DNA of 64,000 nt from Ustilaginoidea virens (GCF_000687475.1 NC_057321.1:1178001-1242000); one strand, 5' to 3'; shown: positions 34,877-46,522, numbered from the stretch's first letter. Numbers and translations are program-made. The notes: generated by a model not told the origin, from the letters alone.

Positions 34877-37378
34877 ATGGCGGTACACGCCGTCCAAGTC
34901 TTCAAGCTGGGCATCGAGACCCAGTTTGAGCGCCTGACAGAGACAGAGAAGCGATATGCGCATCACATGGCTCGGTGAGCACCAAGACCTGCAACGCTGC
35001 GGAACATGGCCAACATGCTCAACATCCCAATCTAGCGCTGCATGGCTTGGAGCAAGAATCATTCTCCGGCAAGTGTCCCCAGAAGCCTCCTCCATTTTCG
35101 ACTTCATCACGGAGCTCCATCGCAGCTGTTCATGTAACTGGAACTCGCTCCTTGGGAGCGACCTCAGCAGCGTTCAACTCCAAGCCTTGTTGACATACAT
35201 GGCCACGTTTTTGTCCAACGTTGGAAACTACTACGTGCGTCCCCGAGTGGTTGAATCGTCGCGGCCGCAGGCATTGCTGACCCGCTACAGGGCTCCGGGG
35301 ACCAAAAGTTCATCCCCAACGTGGACAAGGCGGCTCTGCACAAGCTGACAGCAAGATCCACGGTGTTGGAGGAATTGTATCAGAACATGTCCTGGGATAT
35401 GCACGCCATGCCGCCTTTTAATCTCGGTTTCCCAAGCGACACGGCGCAGAGCAGCTACTACCCAGGGGATGCCGTTGGCGAATCCGACGCAAACGCCGTG
35501 TCCAAGATCCTGGAGCAAAACACCATCTTTCCTGAAAACACAAGACTTGAAAAGACCAATCAGGGATTCGATGTCCTCATCGCCTCGGTTGAAACTGGTG
35601 TCGCTGCCCAATTTCCCCTGCCGAGCGGCCAGGAAGGGCACGTGAGACTTGTCAAGGGAGACCACTCGTCAGACCTACAACGCATCTGCGCCGAGTTAAA
35701 GGAAGCATCTAGATATGCGGCCAACGAGCTGCAGAAAAGTCTCATCAGTGCGTATATCGAAAGCTTTGAAGCGGGCAGTCTAGATGCGTACCGCAAATCG
35801 CAACGCCTCTGGGTTCAGGATAAAGCACCGAGGGTGGAGAATATCTTTGGGTTTGTCGAGCCGTATCGTGATCCGCAGGGGATCCGAGCCGAATTCGAGG
35901 CCGTGGTTGCTATTGCGGACGACGTGGAGACTTTGCTTCTCACCAAACTGGTTGATAATTCTGCCAGATTTATTCGCCGGCTCCCTTGGGCAACGCCCGA
36001 GAATGATGGCAAAGGACCGTTTGAGAAGAGTCTATTTGAGCCGCCGGACTTTTCGAGCATTCACGGTGAGTGGCAAACACGCGGAGCTGTAAATCCGACG
36101 GCTAAACCCCCACAGCTTTGGCGTACTGTTCCAGCATCATCTTTCCAGGGATAAACTTGCCCAATGTCAGTTCTTCTTCCCATCTCGTCGGATCTTGTCG
36201 CCCGTAGCGTGCTACAGGCATCAAACCCACGGTTCACCGGGAGCTAATCATCCCAAGTCACAGTATAATGACATTCGCCAAGAAGATGGGTTCAAGAATG
36301 TCATCATCTCGAATCGCATGATCGCTGAGAGCCAAGCAATGCAGTACCCTTTCGTACAAGAGTCTGAAGCTGAACAATTCAAGAAGCACAAATTTCAAGC
36401 CTACTACTGGTGGGTTGTGCTCCATGAGCTGCTGGGCCATGGCACGGGGCAGATGATGGTGGAGAGTGCCGACGGTGTGTTCAATTTCGACGCCGAGAAC
36501 CCGCCCATCAACCCCCTTGATGGGAAACCCATCTCGACCTGGTACAAGCCAGGTCAGACTTGGACCGGCCAGTTTGGCGATCTGGCGACTACCGTCGATG
36601 AATGCAGGGCTGAACTCGTTGGCGCCTACCTGATGGATGATCCAGAGCTTCTTGCCCTGTTTGGCTTCACCGACAGCTCTGAGATTTGCGCCGAGGATTG
36701 TACGTCGGTACCACGTTAGGATTCCGGCAAAGGAGCAGCACTGATCGCGGGCCATTTTCTAGTAACGTACAATTTATACCTGCAGCTAGGCGTGGATGGA
36801 TTACGCGGGCTCTCGAATTTCAACGTACAAAGCAACGTAAGCCGTCGTTTAGGACTTGATTGAGCGCAGGGGGGGGGGGGTTTCGCTGACATGTCTACCT
36901 TGCAGAAATGGGGCCAAGCTCACAGTCGAGCAAGTATATCAGTCGTGCGTGGGATACCAGTTTCTGCGTGGGTTGGCTAACAGCTGCGCAGGCACACTTT
37001 GCCATCTTGAAGTGCTTGCTTCAAAGTGGCGGCGGCGTCGTAACCGTGACCCACAGCAGGCTCGAGCAAAGCTTGAAAGTGCGAGTGGACCGAGCCAAGA
37101 TTCGTACTCACGGGAAACCCGCGTTGGGCAACATGCTTTTGCACCTGCACATGTTTCGATGCACAGCCGATGTCCAAGGCTGTCGAACATACTACGAGAA
37201 GCTATCGAGCGTTGAGGGCGAGCATCTCGAGTGGAGGGAGACTGTGCTCGCGACCAAACCACCTCCACTCATCTTTGCGCAGGCTAATACCTTTCTCGAC
37301 GGTGACACTGTCACCTTGAAGGAGTACGAACCCACGGTGGAGGGCGTGATTGCAAGCTGGGCAGAACGGCAGGTTTGA
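34877..37378 (+). CDS. Dipeptidyl-peptidase III (M49)
   Basis: Cytosolic zinc exopeptidase that removes dipeptides from the N-terminus of short peptides. The model has eight exons: 34877-34974, 35036-35234, 35291-36065, 36116-36165, 36264-36699, 36763-36836, 36906-36933 and 36984-37378; total 684 aa. The zinc motif HELLGH is at about 428-433. The second motif is DECRAE at about 486, where most family members have EECRAE; this keeps a carboxylate and the downstream Glu. QTWTGQFGDLATTVDECRAELVGAYLMDD and KWGQAHSRA are family stretches. The last intron is 50 bp and leaves a short TAQ insert compared with the usual HSRAH junction, so that boundary is less sure. An upstream open frame exists, but the ATG at 34877 fits the family N-terminus. 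Confidence 0.88.
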
Positions 37379-37889
37379 ACAGAGTCCGGCAGGATGAACA
37401 AGTACCTTTGCACAGGAGTGGGACAGACCATTACCACATTTACTACATTCCGAACCGCTCATTTTTGCACATGATTATCTCAGGCTTCTCGCTTGCAAGT
37501 TACAGAATCCCCCGACGTATTGCACACGGTAATATGACAAGGAATGACTTGAAAATGACCAACTGACACGGCCCTGGAACCTTGTCCATCTCACTCCAGT
37601 GGACCGCGCATTTACTTTTGCTGAAGAGGATTGCGCCTGATATGAAAATGTGACCATTTCCACTGCGTCGGTCGCCGAACAAGCCATACTATCAAGAAGC
37701 CATTGGGGAACGGGTAGTATGCCCCCCAGAGACGTCGAGTTGCACTGGACGTTCATGCCGACGCATGATAGCTCGGCCGCAGATCGACCTGATTTTAGCC
37801 CAGGTGGAAAGCATACCCGGATTTTCTTAGCAGAAAGGGGATTCTTATCTCGATTCTCCCAGTAATTTTGCCATTTTCACCTCGTGCGG
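37379..37889. other. Spacer between DPP III and the NLR relic
   Basis: About 510 bp. Its left end (to 37501) is the 3' flank of DPP III and is repeated inverted at 34402-34558. I see no gene in the rest. Confidence 0.5.
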
Positions 37890-38280
37890 TGCTGACATTC
37901 GTCGTTTCAGCCCGGACCTCGAGCCCATGTGGCACCTCCGGAGCATTGTGAAATAGAATTGCAGGCAGCAGCTGACTACCAGGATATACAAAAAGTGCAC
38001 TCCCTAGATTAGCTGATAGCATCAGTTTCTGCCATCTAAGACTCTGCCCCAAGCATCTACACCGGGATTCTCTCTCTTAAGAGACTTGCTCCAAGGCTCA
38101 AGTTTGTTGACGACTTCTCTGCAGTCCTGGCCCTCTGCTTTGGTGCTGATGCAGCCTTGACCGCGGCCGTCTGGGGCAGCGTCCGGCTGATTCTTTCACA
38201 TGCGGAGATGCTTTCCAGGATGTCCTTGATATGCTGCAAGAGCCTAGCTTGACACTCCCGCCCGTGCAGGTTTGGCAGCC
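37890..38280 (+). pseudogene. NLR gene relic, N-terminal coding part
   Basis: This piece matches the 5' coding part of the NLR gene (its plus-strand coordinates about 32400-32000) but lies on the opposite strand. Translated, it reads DYQDIQKVHSLD, stop, LIASVSAI, stop, then APSIYTGILSLKRLAPRLKF, FVDDFSAVLALCFGADAALT and so on. The stops (TAG at 38010, TAA at 38037) replace CAG and CAA codons of the intact gene. A short deletion after ILSHA shifts the frame, and the similarity ends near 38280. It cannot make an NLR. Confidence 0.85.
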
Positions 38281-39642
38281 TCATACTCAAGCTTCGTCCT
38301 ACAGCTGTCGGGGACATCCGTCCAGTTGCATTTTAAACAGAACGCCGCGTTCAGAGCTGACGGCGTTGATACAGCAAACGACGCAACGAGTAAAACGACC
38401 GCGTCAAGCAGTCACACTACATACTTCAGCGTGGAATGAAGAATTGCATGTACTCGTGGCTAATTAACTTGGTATAGCTTACGGAGTCCTGGCACGTCTT
38501 GACATGTATCCAGCGATTGCGCATGACACATGACTGCCTGCCTCCTCCTGGTTTGCGAATCGGCGCCCACGCCTCCATTTCTTCCGGTCGAGAGGCCGGC
38601 GGCCAATTACCGGTACAATATGTATAGTTGGTACAGTAAGAGAGCGTCTGCTTTGCACCATGTTGATATATAGTGCTACACAAACCGGAAGACAGGTCAA
38701 GTACTCATTTCAGACCTGCAAGCTATTGCTTCTGATTTTACCTCGCTCTCTCTTATTCAAAGCTTTAGACATCCTCCCATATAAGAACATCTATACATTC
38801 CCGCCATGACACCACACGCGCCGCATATGAAAATGTTGCGTGCTTGGCTGAGCCTACTGGGGTGCCCCTTTGGTTAGTAGTGGGTATAGTGGCGTCTGCA
38901 ACATGGGATTTAAGACGTCTGATAATACCAGTCACTTGTCTAATCCGCTTGGCGAGGAAGCAGCAAGCATGCACTTACGACTAATCGGGTCCAGGTGGGG
39001 AGGCTGAAGTCAAGCTGAGTTGTTTGTAGGTGGGACGATGCTTCCGACATGGCCATGTGTTTGTATCCAGAAGCGCTAATACCATTCTACAAATCGTCCC
39101 GGTATTTTACAAGCCTAAAAGGATGTCGGCGGTGCCACGATGGATGCTTCTTGCCAGGAATCAACTGGAAAACTGTCTCGGTACTTTTATACTTCTTTTC
39201 AACCACTTGCCTTGTACCAAACTCCACGTACAGCACATCGAGTGAGCACCCACAAAGGAATGGGCACGATTCCGCAATTTCTGACCACTGACTAAGATGG
39301 CTGCTAAATCCAACATTGTGGAATTCAATTCCGCTCCTATCAACAACTGCGTCTATAGCTCGAGCACCGAGACAGGGCTGATCAAAATCTCCGACTGTGG
39401 CAGCCCTAGCTGCCCCAACTCCGAGGCCAACCCTGATAAAGAGTAATTTGGCGATCGAGTGGCTAATCTGGCAATTTTTTTTTTTCTCAATGGAAGGGCA
39501 ATCACGCAGTCTCTCGATACGGCGGGATTTGCTCAGGGCCTTTGATTCTTGCAAACCCGAGCATAGTAATCAAAGGGGCCGGTTCTGCTCAGGTCTGCGT
39601 ATTGCGCATCTTTATTTTCAGCTGTATATAATATCTTAATTT
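38281..39642. other. Gene-poor stretch
   Basis: About 1.4 kb with no gene I can support. An open frame on the minus strand (39087-39554) has a fairly protein-like C-terminal half (ETVFQLIPGKKHPSWHRRHPF) but no recognisable domain or proper start; it could be a gene remnant. Confidence 0.5.
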
Positions 39643-40542
39643 TCACGCAGGATATTGGAAATCATCTGCACAAGTGCCCGTCAGCCAGATCCGCATTTCC
39701 TCCAGTGCATTCAGATCGTTGCTTTCCACCGCCACCTTTACTTCCCTGTCGTGCCAACCATAGGTCCTCTTGACATTGTCCAAGCCTTGACCGACTTTGA
39801 CGCAGCTATCAAAGTCGATAATAACAGGCGTATCGTGTTCCGTTATCATGACATTCATCGGGTTAATATCGTTGTGCACATAGCCCAGGGCATGTAGGTG
39901 TTTTATGCCGGCCTCGATGCCAGCCAGGTACCTCTCTGCGGCCTCGACGGAGCAATTGCGCTGCTCCAGAAGCGCCAATTTATTCAAGCTGCCTGGGTTG
40001 ACGGCACGCATTAGGTTGCGAGGGTAAAGCTGAAAGCAAATGCCATCCAGACGGCCGCCCGAAGCCTTGCAACCTAGGTACGTCGCCACGTTTGGATGCG
40101 GATGCTTGGCAAGCACCTCGCAGACCTCAATCTCGCGAAGCAGAGGAACGCTTATGCTCGCTGGAGATGTGTAGTGCTCCAGGTTGGGCGTCTTGATGTA
40201 GACTGAGGGCGTCGCGCAATGGAGCAATGTGGTGTGCGGGGGCAAGGCTGGACGATAACAGTCGGGCGGTATCATTGTGACGTTGTAAAGATCGTTTTCC
40301 TCTACTTCAGTGCACTGCCGCTGACGGAGGTGTCCCAAGAAGAACTGATTGTCGTTTTGGAAGAGAACTTGCAGATGACTGAATCGGATCCCCCCTTGGC
40401 TTGTGGGGGCGAAGACTTGACGCTTGCCGATGATCTTGTCCATCGCAACTCCGGTGGTGCAGTGCTCTCGAGACGTTTGCTGTGGCCTCTTGGGGAGGGA
40501 CTTTGCTGGCATCATGGCATCTTGGACGAGGAAAATTCGCAT
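39643..40542 (-). CDS. Divergent protein kinase-like protein
   Basis: Eukaryotic protein kinase fold of a fungal-specific, divergent type. Single exon, 299 aa, started at the ATG at 40542 because the open frame above it begins at TTG. VYIK near residue 114 can supply the ATP-binding lysine and LLREIEVCEVL the alphaC glutamate. The catalytic loop HNDINPMNVM near 223 keeps the HxD aspartate and the Asn, and VIIDFDS replaces the metal-binding DFG. No glycine-rich loop is visible. The C-lobe is short, ending soon after the APE-equivalent region (WHDREVKVAVESNDLNALEEM). Substrates are unknown. It is isolated in a gene-poor stretch. Confidence 0.75.
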   Translation of the reverse strand: MRIFLVQDAMMPAKSLPKRPQQTSREHCTTGVAMDKIIGKRQVFAPTSQGGIRFSHLQVLFQNDNQFFLGHLRQRQCTEVEENDLYNVTMIPPDCYRPALPPHTTLLHCATPSVYIKTPNLEHYTSPASISVPLLREIEVCEVLAKHPHPNVATYLGCKASGGRLDGICFQLYPRNLMRAVNPGSLNKLALLEQRNCSVEAAERYLAGIEAGIKHLHALGYVHNDINPMNVMITEHDTPVIIDFDSCVKVGQGLDNVKRTYGWHDREVKVAVESNDLNALEEMRIWLTGTCADDFQYPA

Positions 40543-42652
40543 GGAAGAAGCAGACTCGGAAGAGCAATTCAACGGTCACGTGGCGACGTCAACACGACCA
40601 ACGAGTTTTTGCGGCGGCTGCCGAGGCCAGGGCACCATTATCATGGCACACTAGGTCCTGTTTCTCAGGCAGCTGCGCTTATTGCAGTTAATGGTCACAG
40701 GGCCACGTGCGGCAAAGGTGCCTTCGTCCTCGGAACCGGTAGGTTGGAGCGCTAGGCATCGCTTCGAGATAGCAACCCAGTACGGCGTCAACCGGAGAAA
40801 CCGTTCAAAGCACCACGCCAACGGATACGGCTTGATCATGCAATCGGCCGTGCGAGCGAGTGATGTAGTCATTATGAAAGACACGTGGTGAACATTGTGA
40901 AGATCTTGTCACTTCTCTACGCCCAACACCGGCCTTTCCCTGAAAGACTTGACGTTTGATATTGGTTCATTCTCAACCATGGTTTCGATATGACAGGTCG
41001 GCTCGGTTCCATGCATCAAGGCTTACCCTTGGCGGTTGTTCCATGCGACTCGGACTGGCGGATTAAACGGCTAATGCTTTGCGTGTGGCGTCTTCTGTCT
41101 GCCGTCCTTGATCTGCAATTTGTTACATGCAGAGCCGGATGAGTCCGTGACATAGTGTACTATACGCAATGCTTGGATCCTAGATCTGCCGCTTCCCTAC
41201 CGGTGCCCCCCCGGCTAGTCGCTTCATTCCAGTGTTTTAGCGAATACTTTGTCATGCCTGGGCTTGATAAGAGCACGAGCTAAGCATGATGGCAACATGG
41301 TAGATGCAATAGGCAGATGACTAAGAATGTTTCTATACTATGAATCTATTGAGTCTGAGATGGTCAGGATAGTTTAAGAGAGGCTATTTAGTCTGCTAAG
41401 CTGAGTATATAAGACGGATGAGTTCTGGTTTTCATTGTCCCATGTATTACACCAATCCATCGCATGCTACTGCTTGCCGCATTTCAATTCTTTGCATTAA
41501 AGAAGAAGCATCTGAATCAATACACACGCAGTATAAAAACAACACAGGACACACACGGCAGGGACTCAGCTGCCCATTGGCAATCTCACCCACAGCTCTT
41601 GGACAATGTTATGCTAGCCTACCAGTTCGCACCAGTCTCCAAGACAGCAGAGCGGGCAGTTGCTTCGTTACAGACCGCTGTATTAACGAGGAACTAGTTG
41701 TGGTGGACATTTAAAGAATCAGCATATTACCTAGCATTGCCTGCTGGTCCGGTACCGAAGGCCTAAGAGGAGTCAGAATTGACAAGGTTACCGTAGGATC
41801 TAATGGACGGCTGGTAAAGGCTAGCAGAAGAGAAAATTCTTATAGGTAGGCATATCAGATGGACCGGACGTTCCGGATCGTAAGAATCCGACATGTCTGG
41901 TCAACTTCTTGTCTTATCCATAGTTCGGCAGTCCTTCCTTTAACTAGGGGACCTTGACCCCGGAACTCGTAAACACCTGCCTTCTCGCCAGGGATACTCT
42001 TAAGCGTGACCTGATCACGGCCCAGATCGGTGCTATTGAAAAGATATAGATATAGAGATGGTCGTCGCTCTATACTATCCCCCCGCGCAGTACCTACCAT
42101 CTCGCCAGGCGAAATCCTAGCAATAGCAGCAGCTCTAGACTGGCGTAGCTAGTTGAAAACAGTTCACGAGGATAATAGGGAAGTTCATATGCTTTCGGAT
42201 TTGTACGATCCGGAACGCCGGTCAAGTCGACAACACCATTGCGCCACCACAAAAGGGGAGCGCGCTGCGCTACGGCGCAATTGACGGCTCACGGTCGCAT
42301 CAATTGATTTGTAGCAATCGCGATTGAATCATTTAACGTATACACCCATTGATTAATTAACTGCCGCGGAGGCTGGTTACTACATGCGAATAATTCATAA
42401 AGTGAAAAGGGAGATTATTGTGTTTTCGTCAAGATTAAATCGATTTAAAACAGTATCCAAGGTTTAAATCTCTAATCAACGTTACAATACAAGCAGGCAG
42501 GTTATCACTGGGTTAGGTCACGGCCCCCACGTGACCTGGATCACTCGGAGCTCCACTCTTCTCAAGGTATCCAGCAGAAATTGACCACCATGCGTTCTTT
42601 TGAAGTTATTAAGCTCATCAACCCTGGCAGATAAGAAGGCAGTCTGCACATC
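40543..42652. other. Gene-poor stretch upstream of argininosuccinate lyase
   Basis: About 2.1 kb, more AT-rich towards the right (42200-42500). A minus-strand open frame at 41855-42100 has protein-like stretches (VTLKSIPGEKAGVYEFRGQG, GRTAELWIRQEVDQTCRILT) but no known domain; it may be a gene remnant. I see nothing else. Confidence 0.5.
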
Positions 42653-44157
42653 ATGACGACTGGAAAGACACCTGCAGAAAACATGCTCTGGGGTGGGCGC
42701 TTCACAGGTGGGTTCTCTGTGGACGTTCAAGTGCACTAATGAATGTGCTGACCTCGGAATGACAGGCGGCCTCGATCCCCTCATGCTCAAATACAATGCG
42801 AGTATTTCGTATGACAAGCTCCTGTATAAGGAAGATATCCTCGGCAGTATTGCGTTTGCACGCGCAAACGCCAAGTCTGGCATCATATCCAAGAGCGAGT
42901 TCACCGAAATCGAGAGAGGTCTCCGGGAGGTTCAGAAGGAGTGGGAGGCAGGTGCCTTTGTTATCATGCCCAACGATGAAGATATTCACACTGCCAATGA
43001 GCGCCGGCTCAGCGAGATTATTGGCAAGGACATTGCTGGCAAATTGCATACGGGTCGCAGCCGCAACGAGCAGGTTGTCTGCGACATGCGTCTGTGGCTT
43101 CGCAACCAGATCCAGGAGATTGAGAGCCACCTAGTTGCCTTGATTGAGGTTATTGCCGACCGCGCCGAGGCCGAGTGGTAAGTCTGATCATGCTCCCGAA
43201 TCTAGCCACCCTCCTGACCTTGACAGCGGCATCATCATGCCTGGGTATACCCACCTCCAGCGTGCCATGCCGGTTTTGTGGTCGCAGCATCTGCTATCAT
43301 TCGGCTTTTACTTTGCGAGCGATCTTGAGCGGCTGCGCGAGACTGCGAAGCGTGTGAACAGGAGCCCACTTGGTTGTGGTGCTCTCGCCGGCAATGGCTT
43401 CAGTATCGATCGCGACATGATGGCCGAGGAGCTGGGCTTTACAGGCCTTCTGTGGAACTCGATGAATGCTGTCAGTGACAGAGATTTTGTCACTGAATTC
43501 CTGCAATGGGGAAGTATGTTCATGCAACATGTTTCTCGATGGGCCGAGGATCTTATTCTCTATTCCTCTACAGAGTTCGGCTTTATTTCTATTGCTGATG
43601 CTTATTCCACCGGAAGTTCTCTCATGCCGCACAAGAAGAACCCAGATGGCCTGGAACTTTTGCGAGGAAAAGCCGGTCGAGCATTTGGCCATATGGCTGG
43701 CCTCATGATGACCCAGAAGGGCCTACCGAGCACATATCAAAAGGACTTGCAGGAAAGCTGGGAACCCATGTTGGATCATGTGAAGACTGTCTCTGACAGC
43801 CTTCAGATTGCAAAGGGTATCCTCACTACCCTTGCCGTTAAGCCAGAGCGTATGAGGGCTGCCCTCGATCCATTCATGCTGGCTACTGATCTTGCTGATT
43901 ATCTCGTACGAAAGGGTGTACCCTTTCGTGAGACGCACCATATTTCCGGGCGATGCGTGGCTAAGAGCGAGGAGCTAGGTATTCCGATGAACGAGCTATC
44001 GCTGGAGCAACTGCAGGCTATTGATAGCCGGTTTGGGGAGGATGTTTCGCACACGTTTGACTACGAGAAAAGCGTCGAGATGAGATCAGTCAAGGGGGGG
44101 ACTAGCCGGGCACGCGTCCTGGAGCAGGTCAAGGTTCTTAAGGCTATGCTGGCTTAG
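42653..44157 (+). CDS. Argininosuccinate lyase
   Basis: Splits argininosuccinate into arginine and fumarate, the last step of arginine synthesis; a member of the fumarase/aspartase superfamily. Three exons, 42653-42707, 42766-43177 and 43227-44157, give 465 aa, the normal length. LWGGRFTGG opens the protein, [13 protein letters not shown] and [17 protein letters not shown] bind substrate, and [18 protein letters not shown] follows. The superfamily signature [12 protein letters not shown] is near residue 285. The first intron splits the GRFTGG motif. The gene is flanked on both sides by gene-poor sequence and an adenylosuccinate lyase relic, so it may be a relocated or second copy; this is inference. 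Confidence 0.95.
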
Positions 44158-45879
44158 ATCGCCAGAGGCGTCGTGTCCGGCTCCTCCTTGCCGTCTCTGC
44201 CAGCTGCGATCCAGGCACGGCTGAGCAATAGTCAAATCAGGTTCTAAGACACCGTGTGGCCCCCAGCGACGTGCTGCGGCCCCTGCATCTCTCATTGCTA
44301 CTGCAGCTGTGTATCGGGGCCGGACCACAACCAACTGGGTTAGTAGCCTGCTGCGTCAGACGTCTGGTCCTAGACGAAGCCGGGTGTAAGAGACCAGGGC
44401 GCATGAATTATTCATCTGCGGCATTTTTGTGTGATTGGTTCGGCCGGGCAGGGCCATGTTGGTCGAGTTCAAAGATCGACCCAGGCAGACAGTCAGATAT
44501 CACGGACGAAGGGAAACTTGTGCGGGAAGGGGGGATAAAGGAGGTATGGAGAGGGAAGGGCGGGAGCCATCATGGATCGGCTCGATAAATAGCGTCGGAA
44601 CCACCACGACGGCGGAGCGCGGAGCACAGCGTGCTGGCGAGCACCGCGCAGTGCAGCTGGGGCCAAGATGGACGTCGGGGATCAGAGAGCGACGGGCGAG
44701 ATGAGACGTACAGAGGCGCACGGTTGAAGGGGAGCCCGAGGAAGCCGCGGGAAACGCTCCGCTGAGACGCCGAGTTCTGAGGACCGCGAGAGGGGAATAA
44801 GCTGAGGAAAATGGGGAGGGACGGGATGGATTTTGCGCGAAACGAACACGGTGCTGTCCGACGGTGGGCGAGGAGGAAGTGGTGGCTTTAGGTCGAAGAT
44901 ACATAGTTGCGACATGTTTAGAGAAGAAGAGCGAGATGGCGAGAGGAGGGCTTTCTATTTATACCCGTGAGGCAAGGCGAGGCAAGGCGAGGCACTGACG
45001 ACGTTAGAAAGGGCCCATCAGGAATCAAGACTGAACAACGGCGCTTGGCCCAGACGATCGCTTCGACCATCTTCCCAAGGTGCGTCCCAGGGAAGCTTGA
45101 TTTCTTTCTCCGGCACGGTCAAGGATACTTCTCATCCCTTGCTTGCTTTGGAATGGAAACAAGCGCACCTCGCAACACTACACTTTGGTGCGCATCCGCC
45201 GCGTGCTATCGACATAACCTGGGCCTTTCCACATGTCGATGCAGCAGTCCCTTGGAGGAAAAGGATTCACGCACAACCATGCCATTCGTTGTCAATGATG
45301 CTCACTCTGCTGCTGATGACCCTGTGCTTGGTTCATGTGCCAACTTGTTTCCACGGTGGGCAGGGCAAGCGATGTTCTTTGAGACAATCGTAACATGAAG
45401 CTATACTCAAGAACGACAAAGCTGCGGACACTAGACGACGTCGTGAGTCGCGCCTTTCTGACCTGGAATCAGCCAAGCAGGCCCAACGGGTTTCACATGA
45501 CCCAACGCGTTATCTGTTTGGAAGGCTACAGGCGACTTCACCAGCAGACACTATGCTTGTGCGCCGTACCGATGGCTGAAACCTCCACGCCGACAGCACG
45601 GTCAAAAACCAACTCTGGCCTTGGAGGATTCCGATTAAGCGTAAAGATGAAATGACTCCTGGGTTGTTACTAACCCCAGAGGAGAGCACAAACCATCCTC
45701 CAATCGACCGCCATAACGCCAGGGAGAAATGGAGATGCCCCTGCTGGTCGGTGCGAGAGAGCACTGCTGATGATGTGAAAGGGAGACGCATATTTGCGGG
45801 CCGCCACTTACAAATACTCGTGCTGCTAGGCCAAACGCTGAGAAGGGTATACGTCACCGTCCACAACTCTTGGACACTG
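44158..45879. other. Gene-poor stretch between argininosuccinate lyase and the ADSL relic
   Basis: About 1.7 kb. On the minus strand a TATAAATA box (44963-44956) sits 40 bp before an ATG (44915) opening a Pro/Ser-rich 77-residue frame; I do not call it a gene. A 10-base repeat (unit ggcaaggcga, about 44971-44993) lies just upstream of that box. No other gene is supported. Confidence 0.45.
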
Positions 45880-46430
45880 TGACAGAAGCGATGAAGTCCC
45901 AAGGGACTGGCCGGGGTTCGCAGTTGTACCTTGTGCGCCTCGAGACACGAGGGCCTGTGAACAAATCTCGACAGCTTCCAAGCCATTGTGCGATGCTTTC
46001 CCTGTTGAGCCGAGCGTTCGACGGCGATGTGCTGAGCATCTTTGGAATTGGGTGTAGTCTAAGGTTGGTTTGGGCTTGCGCCCATTGGCAAGGGCGGCAA
46101 AAGTAAAATATGCCAACTTGCTCCGTAGGATATCGAGAGCATCCCGTTATATATTAGCTCGGTATTGTCAGTCACACAGCATAATGCTCGGATTACTGAT
46201 GATGCCGGCGGCTGCAGTGCTGCAGGCGCCACAATCCCAAACTTCGATACGCGCGGCTTCGCGGCCTCGTCGTTGACAGCAAGCTGAGCCCTTGTCTTTT
46301 CAAGGCCTCGGGCATGATGGCATCGATCCCGAGCTCGCCTTGGCCACGGCAAGCCAGCCAGAGCTTGCGCCAGGTAGAGCACCTGGGCCTTTTGAAGAGG
46401 CTATTCATCTCATCGCTAGCAGAGACTTGT
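45880..46430 (-). pseudogene. Adenylosuccinate lyase relic
   Basis: On the minus strand, pieces of adenylosuccinate lyase appear in order but in different frames. EMNSLF and STWRKLWLA sit near 46410-46350. They are followed by FGIVAPAA and CCVTDNTELIY near 46220-46150, TLDYTQFQ near 46055 and RGAQGTT near 45930. In the intact enzyme these are the N-terminal STWRKLW motif, the [21 protein letters not shown] stretch, the YTHFQ-type helix and the RGxKGTTG loop. Frameshifts and small insertions separate the pieces, so no lyase can be made. Further exons may be hidden further down but are too eroded to place. Confidence 0.72.
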
Positions 46431-46522
46431 TGGACAATTCCGATGCACCGTAGAGCTGCTGGAGGATTTACCGCAAGACCCGTGCATTCCCGTAAAACTT
46501 AGCCCTTGTATAGGTAGGGATA

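Noticed and set aside
37202..37462. Possible zinc-finger frame on the minus strand (paired Cys residues)
   Set aside because: It overlaps the last DPP III exon in antisense and has no complete zinc-finger spacing.
38057..38317. 86-residue frame on the minus strand
   Set aside because: It is the antisense shadow of the NLR relic and repeats the shadow found opposite the intact NLR gene.
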